The notes below the pieces were generated by a model. The model was not told where the DNA came from. It was given only the letters and a program-made list of their open reading frames with translations, and made no database searches. Positions 27,101 through 41,100 of a stretch of 64,000 nt of DNA are shown piece after piece. Source of the DNA: Lytechinus pictus (taxonomy: Eukaryota; Echinodermata; Echinoidea; Temnopleuroida; Toxopneustidae); assembly GCF_037042905.1 (NCBI RefSeq), contig NC_087257.1, forward strand, positions 11,010,001 through 11,074,000, given 5' to 3'. A program made the translations under genes and the position numbers. The stretch's first letter is position 1, and each line of letters starts with the position of its first letter.

Positions 27101-30100
27101 TAATGAAGGGGATAGAAAGTGATTCATGGAGCACCCGTTACTTTGCGAGTGCCTGATCTAAATGCGCAAAATATCTTGGGAGGTATTCTGATAATTAAAC
27201 CTAGGTTTAACTCTAGTCTAAAATAGAATTTCAATCTACAGTTCTATGGAATGCTGGGCTTCATAATATTTCTTTCATATTTTGGGGAATTATAATGTAT
27301 CAATTAATTTTTTAAAATTTATTATTTTTCTGATTTTCCATATCAATTGATTCTTTAAAATTAATTACAGTTTTTCCTATTCTTTTTCTTTCCCGACTCA
27401 ATTAAATTTTTGACAACTTTTTGCACCTGGGTAAGAATGATTTGTAATTGGTGAATGGGTGACAGGTGGCATTTCATACAAGAGTGGTCAAAGTTATCCA
27501 AGGTTGAACTAAACCATAGCTATCAGAATACATCCCTTGTTTTCAAATATCATTTGGGACATGGGCTATCTACGAACCGGTCTATTATCATTACAGTGTA
27601 CCTTTTGGTGAATTTCAGCCGGACTGACTGCAATGTCCATGTAGACCTGCTCAAACGTACCGATGTACTCCGTCTCCTGTAAGGCTAGATTCCTGACGGG
27701 TCGGTAGAGCCTTGAGGGTGTGGTGAAGATGTAGAGACCAGGATACTGGCCTCCCTTACCGCTCACAGGGACCAGGACAATCTCTGTAGTCTGGCAAACC
27801 TTCGAGGTCAAGATAAAAAGAGCTTCATTGCTGACAGTAATTGATTAAACAGCAAGACTTTTACCTAATTTTCACCATATAATAACACCATTTCCAACAT
27901 ACACAACATATATTTCTTGTACATCTTTACCTCAAGACCAACGTGTGTGCCTATTTCCATGAGAATAGGTTGCAATCTGATGAAGTAGTTCAATAGTTCA
28001 AACTGCAAGATTTTTAGCTAATTTTCACCACTTTATATTTTACCATAGCAGCATGATTTCCGGCAAACATAGAAATTTTGTTTTGCATATCTTTACCTCA
28101 AAACCAATGTGTCAGCGTTTCCTTTTCACATTTCTGTGCGATAAGTTGTCAGACTTTACTATGGTAACTGTCAGATAATACATCTGATAAGTCCTTTTAT
28201 GAAGCACTCCCTAGAAAGTCTTTTATAAGTTGTTCTTCTCCTTGCATACTAAGAAGGCATTGATGCTAGTTATATTGAGGCAAACAAAGGACTTCTGGCT
28301 TTGGATACTCTCAAATATTGTCACAAATATTAATCAATTCAATTTAATTTTTTACATTCTCAATTAAAAACATGAAAACAAAACATACATACGGTACAGA
28401 AATAAAAATTGTTACAACATACAAATACATATTTATGAGAATGAGGGGCAATAAAAAGCAAATAGCCGTAACATAAAAGGTTGGCCCTACGTTGACCCAA
28501 CATGACTATTCAAATAAATATCAGTACAACATAAATATTCAAATAAATATTAGTACAAATGAATCAAGAGATTTGGTACTCACTCCACTTTGACCTTTGA
28601 CCTTAAGAATCTTGAGCCTTGAGGTGAGCTGTGTGGCGATGTCCTGGGGTACATAGCCCAGGACCCTCCCATCTAGGATGACTTCATAGCAGCTAGAGAC
28701 GGGGTGCGATAGGGGTGCGTCGAGGGGGGTCATGCCCAGGGCGTAGAGGGTCTTGACGAGGGGGAGGGTAAGGGGTTGCGTGTTGACCACCTGTATGGAA
28801 GCAATAGATAAAGAATAATCAGGACCTCTCTCGTGTAAGGGCTTGTCATGTTATAATAATCATCAAATTCTGCTTTTATGTACGCTTATCACATCCAAAT
28901 ACCACTATGGGTTGTAAAGGTGTTGTAAACAAGTGGATACGTCTCCGGACTATGACCCATGAGGTCCAGGGTTCAAAACCCAACGCAACACTGGCGTCTT
29001 TTGGCAGGACATTAATCTACATTTGTCATGCTCCACCCAGGTGATGTAAATGGGTACCAGGTAGGAAATAAAGCTGGGTAATACCAACATTACCATGTTA
29101 AAGGTCAAGTCCACCCCAGAAAGATGTTAATTTGATTCAATAGAGAAAAATCCAATAAGCACAATGCTGAAAATTTCATCAAAATTGGATGTAAAATAAG
29201 TTATGACATTTCAAAGTTTTGCTTATGTTTAACAAAATAGTTATATGAACGAGCCAGTTACATCCAAATTAGAGAGTCGATGATGTCACTCACTCACTAT
29301 TTCTTTTGTTTTTTATTGTTTGAATTATGCAATATTTCAATTTTTACAAATTTGACGATTAGGACCTCATTGCCTGAACCACAAAATGTTAAAATAATGG
29401 AATTCTACGTGTTCAGGGAGGAATAAAACTTCATTTCACATGACAATGACGAGAAAATCAAAATATTTCATATTTCATATAATAAAATACAAAAGAAATA
29501 GTGAGTGAGTGATGTCATTGTTTCCCTCATTTGCATACCGACCAGGATGCGCATATAACTGTTTTGTGAAATGAAGCGAAACTTTAAAATGTCATAACTT
29601 TCTTATTTTACATCCGATTTTGATGAAATTTTCAGTGTTATGCTCGTAGAATTTTTCTCTTTTTATTCAAATCAAGTTTTTGTTGGGGTGGACTTGTCCT
29701 TTAAGTAGGGCATAATGGGGACGACAGCTTTCGGTACTAAAGTGCCTATCTTGGGTAATTATGACATAGTTAAAGCACTTTACAGACTATCTCTACCAGC
29801 AGATGTGCGTTACATACATATATATATATATATCATGGGAGACGACACCTTTAAATGTTTGTTACATAATAAATACATACATAAATGCTGTCCATTAAAC
29901 CTAAAAAAGCCCGGTTATTTGGACCCCTCTCACAGCCAGGGGGGGGGGGGGATAATGGGGACAACAGCTTTCGGTACTAAAGTGCCTATCTTGGGTAATT
30001 ATGACATAGTTAATGCACTTTACAGACTACCTCTACCAGCAGATGTGCATGACATATATATATATCGTGGGAGCAGACACCTTTAAATGTTTGTTACATA

Positions 30101-33100
30101 ATAAATAAATAAATGCTGTCCATTACCATCAATTCTTCATCATATTCAAACAATAGGTTTAAAGCAAGGTTTTTAATGTAGACTACAGGCCCACAATGAT
30201 TTCCAACGATATCAATAGTATATGTATTATGACTTCAACCCATGAAACCCTATATCAAAAGCTAATTGGTAATTAGTGTCCTTTTATATAAAGAATAGCA
30301 ATTTATCATACAGTTGATTTGTATAATTGATTGCAATCAATAACAAGTGGAATGCCTCTGGCCGTCTCACCTGCATCACGCGATTCAATATAGCAGCAGT
30401 GCTGATTTTGAAAACTACTATAACTCGCACAAGATGTTCAGTGATACTTGGTTACTCTTATTTCCACGTTTTATGAACTAGACCAATACACTTATAGAGA
30501 TATGATGGCAATTCAACAAATACCCCCAACGTGGCCAAAGTTCTTTGACCTTACATGACCTTTGACCTTGATCATGTGACCTGAAACTCGCACAGGATGT
30601 TCAGTGATACTTGATTACTATTATGTCCAAGTTTTATGAACTAGACCAACACACTTTCAAATTTATGGCTGTAATTCAACAAATACCCCAATTTGGCCAA
30701 AGTTCATTGACCCTAAATGACCTTTGACCTTGATCATGTGACCTGAAACTTGCACAGGATGTTCAGTAATACTTGATTACTATTATGTCCAAGTTTCATG
30801 AATCAGATCCATAAACTTTCAAAGTTATGATGGTAATTCAACAGATACCCCCAATTCGGCCAAAGTTCATTGACCCTAAATGACCTTTGATCTTGGTCAT
30901 GTGATGTGAAACTCATGCAGGATGTTCAGTGATACTTGATTAACCTTATGTATAAGTTTCATGAACTAGGTCCATATATTTTCTAAGTTATGATGACATT
31001 TCAAAAACTTAACCTTAGGTTAAGATTTTGATGTTGATTCCCCCAACATGGTCTAAGTTCATTGACCCTAAATGACCTTTGACCTTGGTCATGTGACATG
31101 AAACTCAGGCAGGATGTTCAGTAATACTTGATTAACCTTATGGCCTAGTTTCATGAACTAGGTCCATATACTTTCTAAGTTATGCTGTCATTTCAAAAAC
31201 TTAACCTCAGGTTAAGATTTGGTGTTGACGCCGCCGCCGCCGTCGCCGTCGGAAAAGCGGCGCCTATAGTCTCACACTGCTATGCAGGTGAGACAATAAA
31301 AATCAGTCCCATGATCGATTGCAAGGGCTTGTGTCACAGGGTCTATTAGTCATTACCTGACATAGCGCTGTGAGATGATTCATTAGACCGCAAGGAGCAC
31401 CATCAGGAGTATGGACAGGGCATAGGAAACCTGGGAAGAAAAAGAAACTATCCCATTAGTTGAAACATTATCATTATTTACATGATTCATTAGACCGCAA
31501 GGTGCACCACGGCAAGTATAAACAGGGCATTGGAAACTTGAGAAGAAAGATAAATATAAGCTCTTTAATGTTCTACCATCATCTTTCTAATAAGTATTTG
31601 CTTTCTACTTCAATATCAAAGCTAACATTGAAAATATTTTGTCTACATTTTAATCAATTTATTTTATTTATTTTTTATATTTTGAACAGTATTTTGCTGT
31701 ATCGATGATAAACCTCAGGTTTTTCATTACATTTTTTACACCTCAGGCATACAATCTGCTTGTTATTTCGCCTCAAGAAATCACAAGTGGCCTTTATTTA
31801 AAACGACTGAATAACAGAATGTGAATATATATGTACACAGGAAATTTCAATAGATATGTACATCCGACCTCCTATATACAGTATGTATGTGGGACATTCC
31901 TGAAATGATTTTCCTGTTTCCTAATTTACATGACAAGTTGTAAAACTCATAAATTACCATGTCTTGATCAGTTCATAGAGATAGGAATTAAGGGGGTGGG
32001 GGGGGGGGTTGGGTGCACAAAAGTTTTTATTATTATTACAGAAACAATAAAATATATAATGTAATAGTAAGATATAGACTGTAATCAAACAAAGGCCTAC
32101 ATATAGGTCAGCACTGCAATATGGAAAATGATAGCTTACCCCAAGCCTCAGGGAGAAGTTTTCTGACCGAAGTGGTCCTCATCTCAGCAAAGAATGAACC
32201 TCGATGAATACAACGGAAGTGAGACAGGAACCTCATGAAATTGAGTTTATCAGCAACGACTGTCATACCTGACGTCTGTAAAGACATATCACAGTCAGAT
32301 TAATTAGAGTAGGCGATGGCCTGTATTTATCATGAAGGTTGATATTTGATTTAAAGTCGACTATCGCCAGTAAAATATTGCTGATAAAGTGATAAAATAT
32401 TGACATGCCTAAAAGTTTATTACATGAATATACTTTATTATGAGCAGCAATTCCATGACAAAAGGAAAGGGGGAAATGTAAATAAAGTTTTCATTGGTGC
32501 TTGTCCATGAAAAGCGGGCGTTAGGTTACCAACTTGCAAAGTTCATAGGTGGTTTAAAGCAACGCGTATCAGTATTTTGGTCAGTAAATAGTGATTAACT
32601 TTTCATAATGACAACATTTTGGTCATTTTGTGTCACCACAACATATCCGCATAATCATAAACCATTATTGAATATTCCATATATTTTCAAGATCACATAG
32701 TTCTAATAATATCTTCCAGCACTAGCCTGTATTCTGTAGTGCAATATGCCTATATCATGTATATTGAATAATTTACTATTATCATTACATGTATTTCACT
32801 ATTAGGTTTCACTTTTCTCACTATGAATTTATGATTATGTTGTAACCTTTGTTTGTATCAGTCTCCCGACTGTTTTAACAAGGAAGTTTTTTTGCAATAC
32901 ACCGAAATGAAAACGGCATTTCCCTTTTGTGATACCCAAAACCATGCCACTTGCATACACACCTGCATTAAGCCAAGGCCCGTCTTAGAAGCAAGGTTTC
33001 CTGTTGCAATGAGGTATTCCATTTTTCTTGTGAGATCACCAGGCCCTGATGAAGCAGCATTGTTCAGTGATACTGCAACAAAGATGAGATAGCATATACC

Positions 33101-36100
33101 ATATTAAATAACATCATACAACCATTGTAACTTCGACTACAATAATAATAAGAATAAACATAAATTGGTATAGCACAGTTTTTTTATGAATATATTCAGC
33201 AGTACTTGTTCAGAGCTCTTTTTACTTTTTATATTCACTTTACACGAAATGTGATAAAGTCTGCATTCTGTGTAAAATCATAATACTTAAAATTATTATA
33301 TTTGTTTTTTTTAATATACATGTATAACACTTTAAATCAATTACTATATCAAAAGTTTTTATGCAGTCTATAAGAGCATAGCATTATTGACTTGGTGTTA
33401 GTAGCATAGATGTTTCATTGTGCAAAACTCTGAAGGGAATCAATCTTTATCAAATGCTAATTCGAGCCAAAGGCACAAAAATCAGTGAACGTTTTACAAA
33501 TATCCCAACAAAAGATAACTGTGTAATGATTTCTTTTATTTAAATTTTGTGACCCTGCCTGTATCAAAGTTATAAATTCGGAGTGGTCTTTCATGATAAT
33601 ATAATCACTTTCTCACCATCATTCAGAACGAATCTCCTTGACTTCTTGGCCTGTTTCTCAATGGCATAGCGTAGATTAACTAACCAGCCTTCTAGTTTCT
33701 CCTACAACAAAATAAAGAGAAAAATTACAGATATTAATTGAAGTGATTCGTCACTTAAAATATCATTCTTGTACCAGTCAGACATGACACCGGTAGTAAT
33801 CCTGAATTATCTGAATTATGCTTTAACATGGCTGCAATTAAAGTGTTCAGTTTGGGGATTCTTCACTCACCGGAACTTTGTCCATTAAGGATAATAATAA
33901 TAGTATGTCCATTTATATAGCGCAGATACTACATGTATGTGCATATACTCAACTGCGCTTTGATACTTGGTATCATATTATTACCCCAACTGTAGCTGAG
34001 CCGCCATATTAATAGGTGCTAAAGTGTGATGAAAGGCGCTAAAGGCAGACCTGCCAACCTCTGGGAATGGAAAACTGTATTCTGTGATTTAAAAAACTGT
34101 ATTTTTCCCCAAAAAAGTGTATTTCATAATAAAATCTGTGGCGCACTCGCTCATCGCGGCGCTCAAGCTGCATGCAAGCTAAAATGCGCACTGCTCTTGC
34201 AGATGAAAAAAAACACATTGAAACATGTGTATATCTCACCCTGGTTTTAACAAAATGATTGAAAAAAAAACAAGTTACCTGAAATAACATTGATCTAATA
34301 ACCATATTTGTGTAAGTTTTAATGAAATAGAGACATATAGAGACGATTTTTCTCAATAAATTACGATTTTGTAAAAAAATTAAATAAAATAATAATAAAA
34401 TTTACAAAAACGTTTTTAAAGAAAAAAACGTACTGCTGTATTTTGGTTGCAAAAACGTACTAAATACGCCAAAAACGTACTGGTTGGCAGGTCTGTAAAG
34501 GATGATGAAACTGTCAATTTCTAGAGGTTCCCCATGCCTCCATTTCAATTTTCATCACTTGATCTCATGGAAAAAATTACACAGGGGCGAGGTGCAATTT
34601 CGCCCCCAAAATGCTCAAAAGAGCACTGGAAACAAACAAAAAAAGGAGCGCTGGAAATCCCCATTCATTGCAATGTTTAAGCTTATCCTGTGTTGCAGAT
34701 TTAGGCAGTAAGTTGTGAAAATTACCCCCAAAATAATTATTTTTCTATTTTTTCTACCTGCTTGATCCTATCCATACAGCAATTGGAGTTTTGGGCTGTT
34801 AATAGTGGTCAACAATGCCAACTGGCTATGTTGCACAGGACTGTATAATATTAAATGTGTTTCAGAAAGACTTCATTGCATTGTACTTATTGTACACACA
34901 TTCCATTCAATCGATTTGAAGCATTGACTAGTTCATGGTTTTGGATTGAATCCTATCCTGACCTTGAGAACCATGAGATAGAGATGACCTGCTAGAAGTA
35001 CTTCCTGGTTCATAGGACTGTCTGCATTCTCCGCTGCACACTCTCCCTGGGTGAAGGCAAATAACTTCCTGGCCATGAATCTAGGGAAGGAAGAAAGGGA
35101 AACAATCATCAGACTAAGATATCACCAACACCACCATCTATCATCATCAATATCAGCAACAGCACAACTACAACCATCATCATCACCATCATTGGCATCA
35201 CCACAACCATCACCGCCACCAGCAGTATCATCACCGCAACCATCATCACCAAAGTATTCACTATCATCATCTACACTATTATCAAAATCAGAATCATCAT
35301 CAACCTCAAAAGTTATCAATATTCTCATCTTCCTCTTCCTGCTCATTACCACCATCATGAACATCAAAACTGTCATCAGCAGCAGCAGCACCATTATCAT
35401 CACCACATCATCATCAATCATGATCAATCATAATCATCATCAGCAGCAGCAACTTTACTACAACCATCACAAGCATCATTGTTATTGTCACTACCTGTGT
35501 AATCACCATCACCACAAAACTCATTATGAGATTCAGTTGGAATTCTTCTCCTCTTCCCCTTGCTTCTCCTGCTCCTCCTCATCATTTTGCCATCAGTAGT
35601 ATCATCAATCCGCATCATCATCATCCTCATCACCACCATAATCACAATCAATTTTCATCATTTTCATAACCATCACCATAATAATAAACATCATCATCAT
35701 CATTTCCGGTCCCACGGTGTGAACAACATTCTCTGCTACTCCTCTCCCTCTTGATCATGCTCCTCCATCATCATCATTTACTTAAGAACAGCAACAGCAA
35801 CATCAGCACCATTAACCCCATCATAATTCATCCTGTTCAAACCTGAAATTATTCCAATACTTACGTGAGGGTGTGGAATTTATCCTGATTAGAATCCAGA
35901 TGAACGCAGATACACTGCTGAAGGAGGAACTTGGCCGTCTGGGCGTTGGTGTACCATGGAGGGGCGGACAGCTTGATGCGGAATCGCTCTCCGATGTACT
36001 CCAAAGCTTGCTCCTGACTGGACAGGTTCTGGGTGTGCGTTTGTCGCAACATACCTGTCACGCAACTGCACATGGTAGAAAAATAGGGTAAATATACAAC

Positions 36101-38060
36101 TTTAAAGCATGTTTAGTGTCATTCATAAGCACATACCAGTACCTGTATGAAAAAAAAAACATTGCACACCTGTTTCAATATTAAGTGCCATATTGGAAGA
36201 GTTTGATGGTGTTGGTGAATAGTCATCAGTTTCTCTGATGACTCGTTTATCTCTCTCCTCCAAACATGGAATGCACCAACTAAATGAGTTCAAGTTTAAA
36301 GCCCATGCAAAGTATTGGAGCAAAATATTGTTGATCTGAAAAGGACTGAATGTAGCGTTCAAACTATATGCCTTAAATATAAAGACATACATGTATCTCC
36401 AAAATCATCTAGCTTTTTGGAAACATACGCCACATCCAACGGCAACTTTTGACCTCCACTAGGGAGTTATTGCCTGCTCTGCTAGTGTATGGAAGACAAT
36501 GGTTAGGTATATAGATGTATTCAGAGTAAAAGGAGAGGCAAAAGTTACAGGCCCAAATTCACGAAGGCAGTTTTGAATGTGATTTGAAACCAACATTTTC
36601 ATGCATTAATAATATCATGAGAGAGAGTCCTATAAGGAATGAATGCTATTGTTTCAGATTGCTAAATGCATGCTTGTGGCTAAATTGTATGGATGGAGTC
36701 CATTGTTTATATATTTAAATACATAGTAAAATCATTAACCCACAGGCAGGCGCATTATCAGTGGAGATTTACTACCATATCGGGTCGTGTGGTCCAGTGG
36801 TTAGAGCATCGGACTCATAATCGCAAGGTTGTGAGTTCGAATTCCAACCCTGCCATTGTCTCCACTTTGATAAAAAGGCCCGAGAGTGATATCTGTCGTC
36901 TATACCGTCAGCCACTATGACTGATTAACCTAGATGTAACATGTTTCCCAGGCAATTGGTTGTATACCAGCTTGGCGTTTACCAGCAAAATGCTGTCCAT
37001 CCGAGTTCCTACGGGAGTTACCATAAACAGAAACAGAAACTTACCCTACTAAGAATGTGTCATTTTCCTTTCCTTTGACAAGTTCATCATATATATGCTG
37101 GTCAGAGATATCTACAAGAGCCTAAAGAAGCAAGAGGGAAAGAGAAAAAGCATGAGGAAGAGGGAGAGAACAAGAGAGTGAGACAAATAGGCCTGTATTC
37201 TGAAGTCAGGTTGAACTTACACCATGGTCTAACTCTGTGCTAAAATTATGGGAAGCCAAAAGTATCAAAATTTTATTACGTTGTATGTTTCTTATGTTTA
37301 CTGTGCTCTTTCCTGATTCATCGATGGTGAAGACAATCATCTATTTATACTTCCTAGACAATTAAGAATGATTTGAGAGCCAAATGAGTTGAAATATGAT
37401 ATCTCCACCGTTAATGATTTATGTAATTGGCTATCCATACTTAAACTACAGCTTTATAAATGAGTTAAATCCGACTTAAGAATATGGGCAATAGAGATTT
37501 TGAGCACCCATTTCAATCACAACCAATCTCGACCTTTCTGAGGAAACATTCAAATATTGCATAAGTTTGGAACTGCAAGCCTGTCTGACAGTCGATCTGT
37601 AGTCCAAAGTTTTAAGTCTCTTTTTTTGTTCTCCTTAACAGGGGGTGGAATGATTCATCTTGCAAATTTTAGGAGTGATTTAGCCTGTCATGTGGGCGAC
37701 ATCGGCCATTGCCCCCATGTATCTCCTCTGCTGATCATTATCCTCATCCTCATCATCATCATCATCCTCATCATCATCATCACCATCATCATCCTCATCA
37801 CCATTATCATCATCATCATCATCACCACCAACATCATCATCATAATCCTCATCACCATCATCATCCTCGTCATCATCATCATCACCATCATCATCCTCAT
37901 CACCATCATCATCATCATCATCACCACCAACATCATCATCACCATCATCATCATCATCATCACCACCAACATCATCATCATCATCATCATCACCATCACC
38001 ACCAACATCATCATCATCACCACCATCACCATCCTCATCATCATCACCACCATCACCATC

Positions 38061-38092
<32 letters not shown>

Positions 38093-38114
38093 CATCATCA
38101 CCATCACCACCAAC

Positions 38115-38146
<32 letters not shown>

Positions 38147-41100
38147 CACCATCACCATCATCATCATCATCACCACCATCACCATCCTCATCATCATCAT
38201 CACCATCACCATCATCACCATCATCAACATCATCATCATCACCACCACCACCATCACCACCACCATCACCACCACTACCACCGACATCGCCCAATTCTTA
38301 CCCTGACAACTAGAAGTAATGGAAGGAAGAAGATTTCCTTGTTGTAAGCAAAGCTCACTACTATGCTCCCTGTGGTCAGGTAATGAAGGGTAATTGTCTA
38401 GAAGAAAGAGAAATGAAAGGCATCTTATTTTCCAATAAATCAGACATATATTTGGGTATAAACATGACATTTGCTCCGGCGACAGTTGTTCTGATGTACT
38501 CAGAGAAAGAAAATAAGAGAGGAGAAAAAGAGCTAAGACGAAAGAGCATGTGGGAGAAAGATCGAGCATAAAACACTGTATACGCATCCAGTTGATACCA
38601 CTTATTCATAACAGGTAATACGGGTTACAAAACAAGATCCATTGTACTTTTCTTCTCCATAATCATTGAAAATGTGTATTGACCACAAGTTTGTTAAAGT
38701 TAAGTCTGCTGTGTTCATGAGTGGAGTCACATTTCACTCAAAATACACAGAGGGCAGACCTGCCAACCTCTGGGAATGAAAAATTGTATTCTGTGATAAA
38801 AAAAAGTGTATTTTTCCCCCAAAAAGTGTATTTTATAATAAAATGTGTGGCGCACTCGTTCATCGCGACGCTCAAGCTGCATGCAAGCTAAAATGCGCAC
38901 TGCTCTTGCAGATTAAAAAAAAACATTAAAACATGTGTATATCTCACCCTGGTATTAACAAAATGATTGAAAAAAAAACAAGTTACCTGAAATTACATTG
39001 ATCTAAAAACCATATTTGTTTTTGTTTTTTAATAAAAACGTTGCAAAAACATACTAAATACGCCCAAAACGTACTGGTTGGCAGGTCTGAGAGTGCATTG
39101 ATTAAAAATACACAATACTGGTGCGTAAATGAATGTTTTTAACAGAAATATGGCGCAATATAAATGCTGTGGATCATCATCATCATCATCATGCGTGCAA
39201 CGCATTACACACAAAGCTTTTTGTTACACTGAATCGATTACAAATTATTGTGAGTTGGATTAGCATAGTCAATGAAAAACCCCTCTTAAGGTTGCACCCT
39301 GCAATGAATGTGGTACAGGAGGGATTCCCTACATGTTTGTCCGTGTTGGGCAAAGAGTTGAGCAATTTACTAGAAAGAGGGTTCCCACAGAAATTTGAAA
39401 ACAGAATTCCATGACTTTTCCACGACTAAATTGCTGCTTTCCATGACTTCCCGGGAGTTATGTAGAGTTTGGGATGTCACAAAACTGGGAAATATAGAAA
39501 TCATGAACACCAATTATAATAGCAGAGTATGAGAGTTGCGAGACACAACAAACTGGAAAGTTGCCATAGCCAAGAGGTAAATGCCATTCCATGACTTTTC
39601 ACAAATTTTCCAAATTCCCTGACTTTCCAAGACCACAATTTTTTCCAGGATTTTCCATGACTGTGGGAACTCTATAGAAATCTGTGATTTGTCACTTACA
39701 ACTATGGACTGGTCATTGCGGACACATCTCATCTGGACACCGAACTCCGTGAAACCTTTTCCTCTGCTCTTCCATTTTGGACGGTTGATGGCCAGTGGCT
39801 GTAATATGAAATGTAAATATTTATTAATTTCTTATAAAATGCACATTTTATGCAAATTACATTATCATATCAGGGGGGTGTTTCATAAAGAAATAAGTAT
39901 GACTTAAATCGCACTTAAATGTCGACGCGTACATGATATGCAACGCGCAATCTTATTGATCAATACGCAGTAGTGCGCATCCTCTTAGCATGATCTGACC
40001 AATGCGGTCATGCCTTTTATACTGCACCTAACTAGGCATTTAAGTGCGACTCTAAGTCATACTTAAATCTTTGTGAAACACCCCCCAGAACTGATAATAC
40101 ACTGGAACTTATCCTTTCAAATTTGTTACTACAAGGTAAAACTTTTATTGAGGGCAAAGGTTGAGTCAACAAATGTAAAAAATATGTTTGCTCACATCAT
40201 GATATCTTCATTTCAAAGTTGAAATATAAAAGTAAATTTTAAATAGCACTGAACATGGAGATATTTGAAGCTTTTAGAATACTTTTTATTCATGCAATTT
40301 TACTCTGATGAGTGCAGGTCGGAAAGCTTATTAGAGAGCGTTGTTGGCTCAGTCCGTAACGCGTCTGCCCGTCGAACCAAAGATCGTGGGTTCGAGTCCA
40401 TCCCATGCGGATGACTGAAGCCAGTGCGTTGTGTGTAAACGTCTCTCCCATGTTTCATAGATGCAGGCTATGTTACAATGGAAAACACTCCGACCCTCAG
40501 ATAGGACGTTAATGGAGGCCCCGTGTAGAGGAGAGTCACCACCTTTGTACATTAAGAACCCACTGCACTATTCGTATAAGAGTAGGGGAAACCCGGCGTA
40601 GTGGTCCACCTGCACTCCCCCAATCAGTTATATCAGGAGAGACCTGCGGGTCATAGTGATTCAATTCGCTCTTCGCCTCCCAGGCACAGGTGACGCCAAA
40701 CAAATAATAATAATAATTAGTGTTTCCTGATTAGTGCTTCTTACTGATTTTGCCGTACCAAACATTCATTTATAATAATAAACAATAAATTACATGAAGA
40801 ATTTTTTGCCAGCTCAAAGATACTCACCTTATGTAATATTGAAAACACCACAAATTAGACACAATTTAGCAAAGAATTTGGCTACTTACAAAATTTCTTC
40901 TTGGCATGACGAGCATTCTGATGACCTTCTCAATGCCGTTAGCGATGAAATAACCTCCCATTTCAGAGCCCTCTTCTTTCCTTTTTACAAGCTCACTGGG
41001 AGGTAGGTTGTGAAGATTGCAATTCTTACACTGAAAAAAAGTACAGAATTCATTCATTTATTTCTTTACTAATCATTTATTCAGCAGGTTTCAAGAATTC

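Noticed and set aside
29715..30086. 123-codon frame
   Set aside because: It spans a two-copy direct repeat and a G run; the repeated peptide simply mirrors the DNA duplication.
35051..35754. Ser/His-rich 182-codon and Asp-rich frames
   Set aside because: They are produced by the degenerate CAT/CAC tract filling POLR1B intron 9; the only real coding part is exon 10 on the - strand.
36783..36855. Possible tRNA-Met gene
   Set aside because: A and B boxes and a CAT loop are present, but acceptor and arm pairing are incomplete and a SINE body follows directly.
37557..38587. Very long poly-Ile, poly-His, poly-Asp and poly-Met open frames on both strands
   Set aside because: They are all readings of one CAT/CAC microsatellite and have no counterpart outside it.
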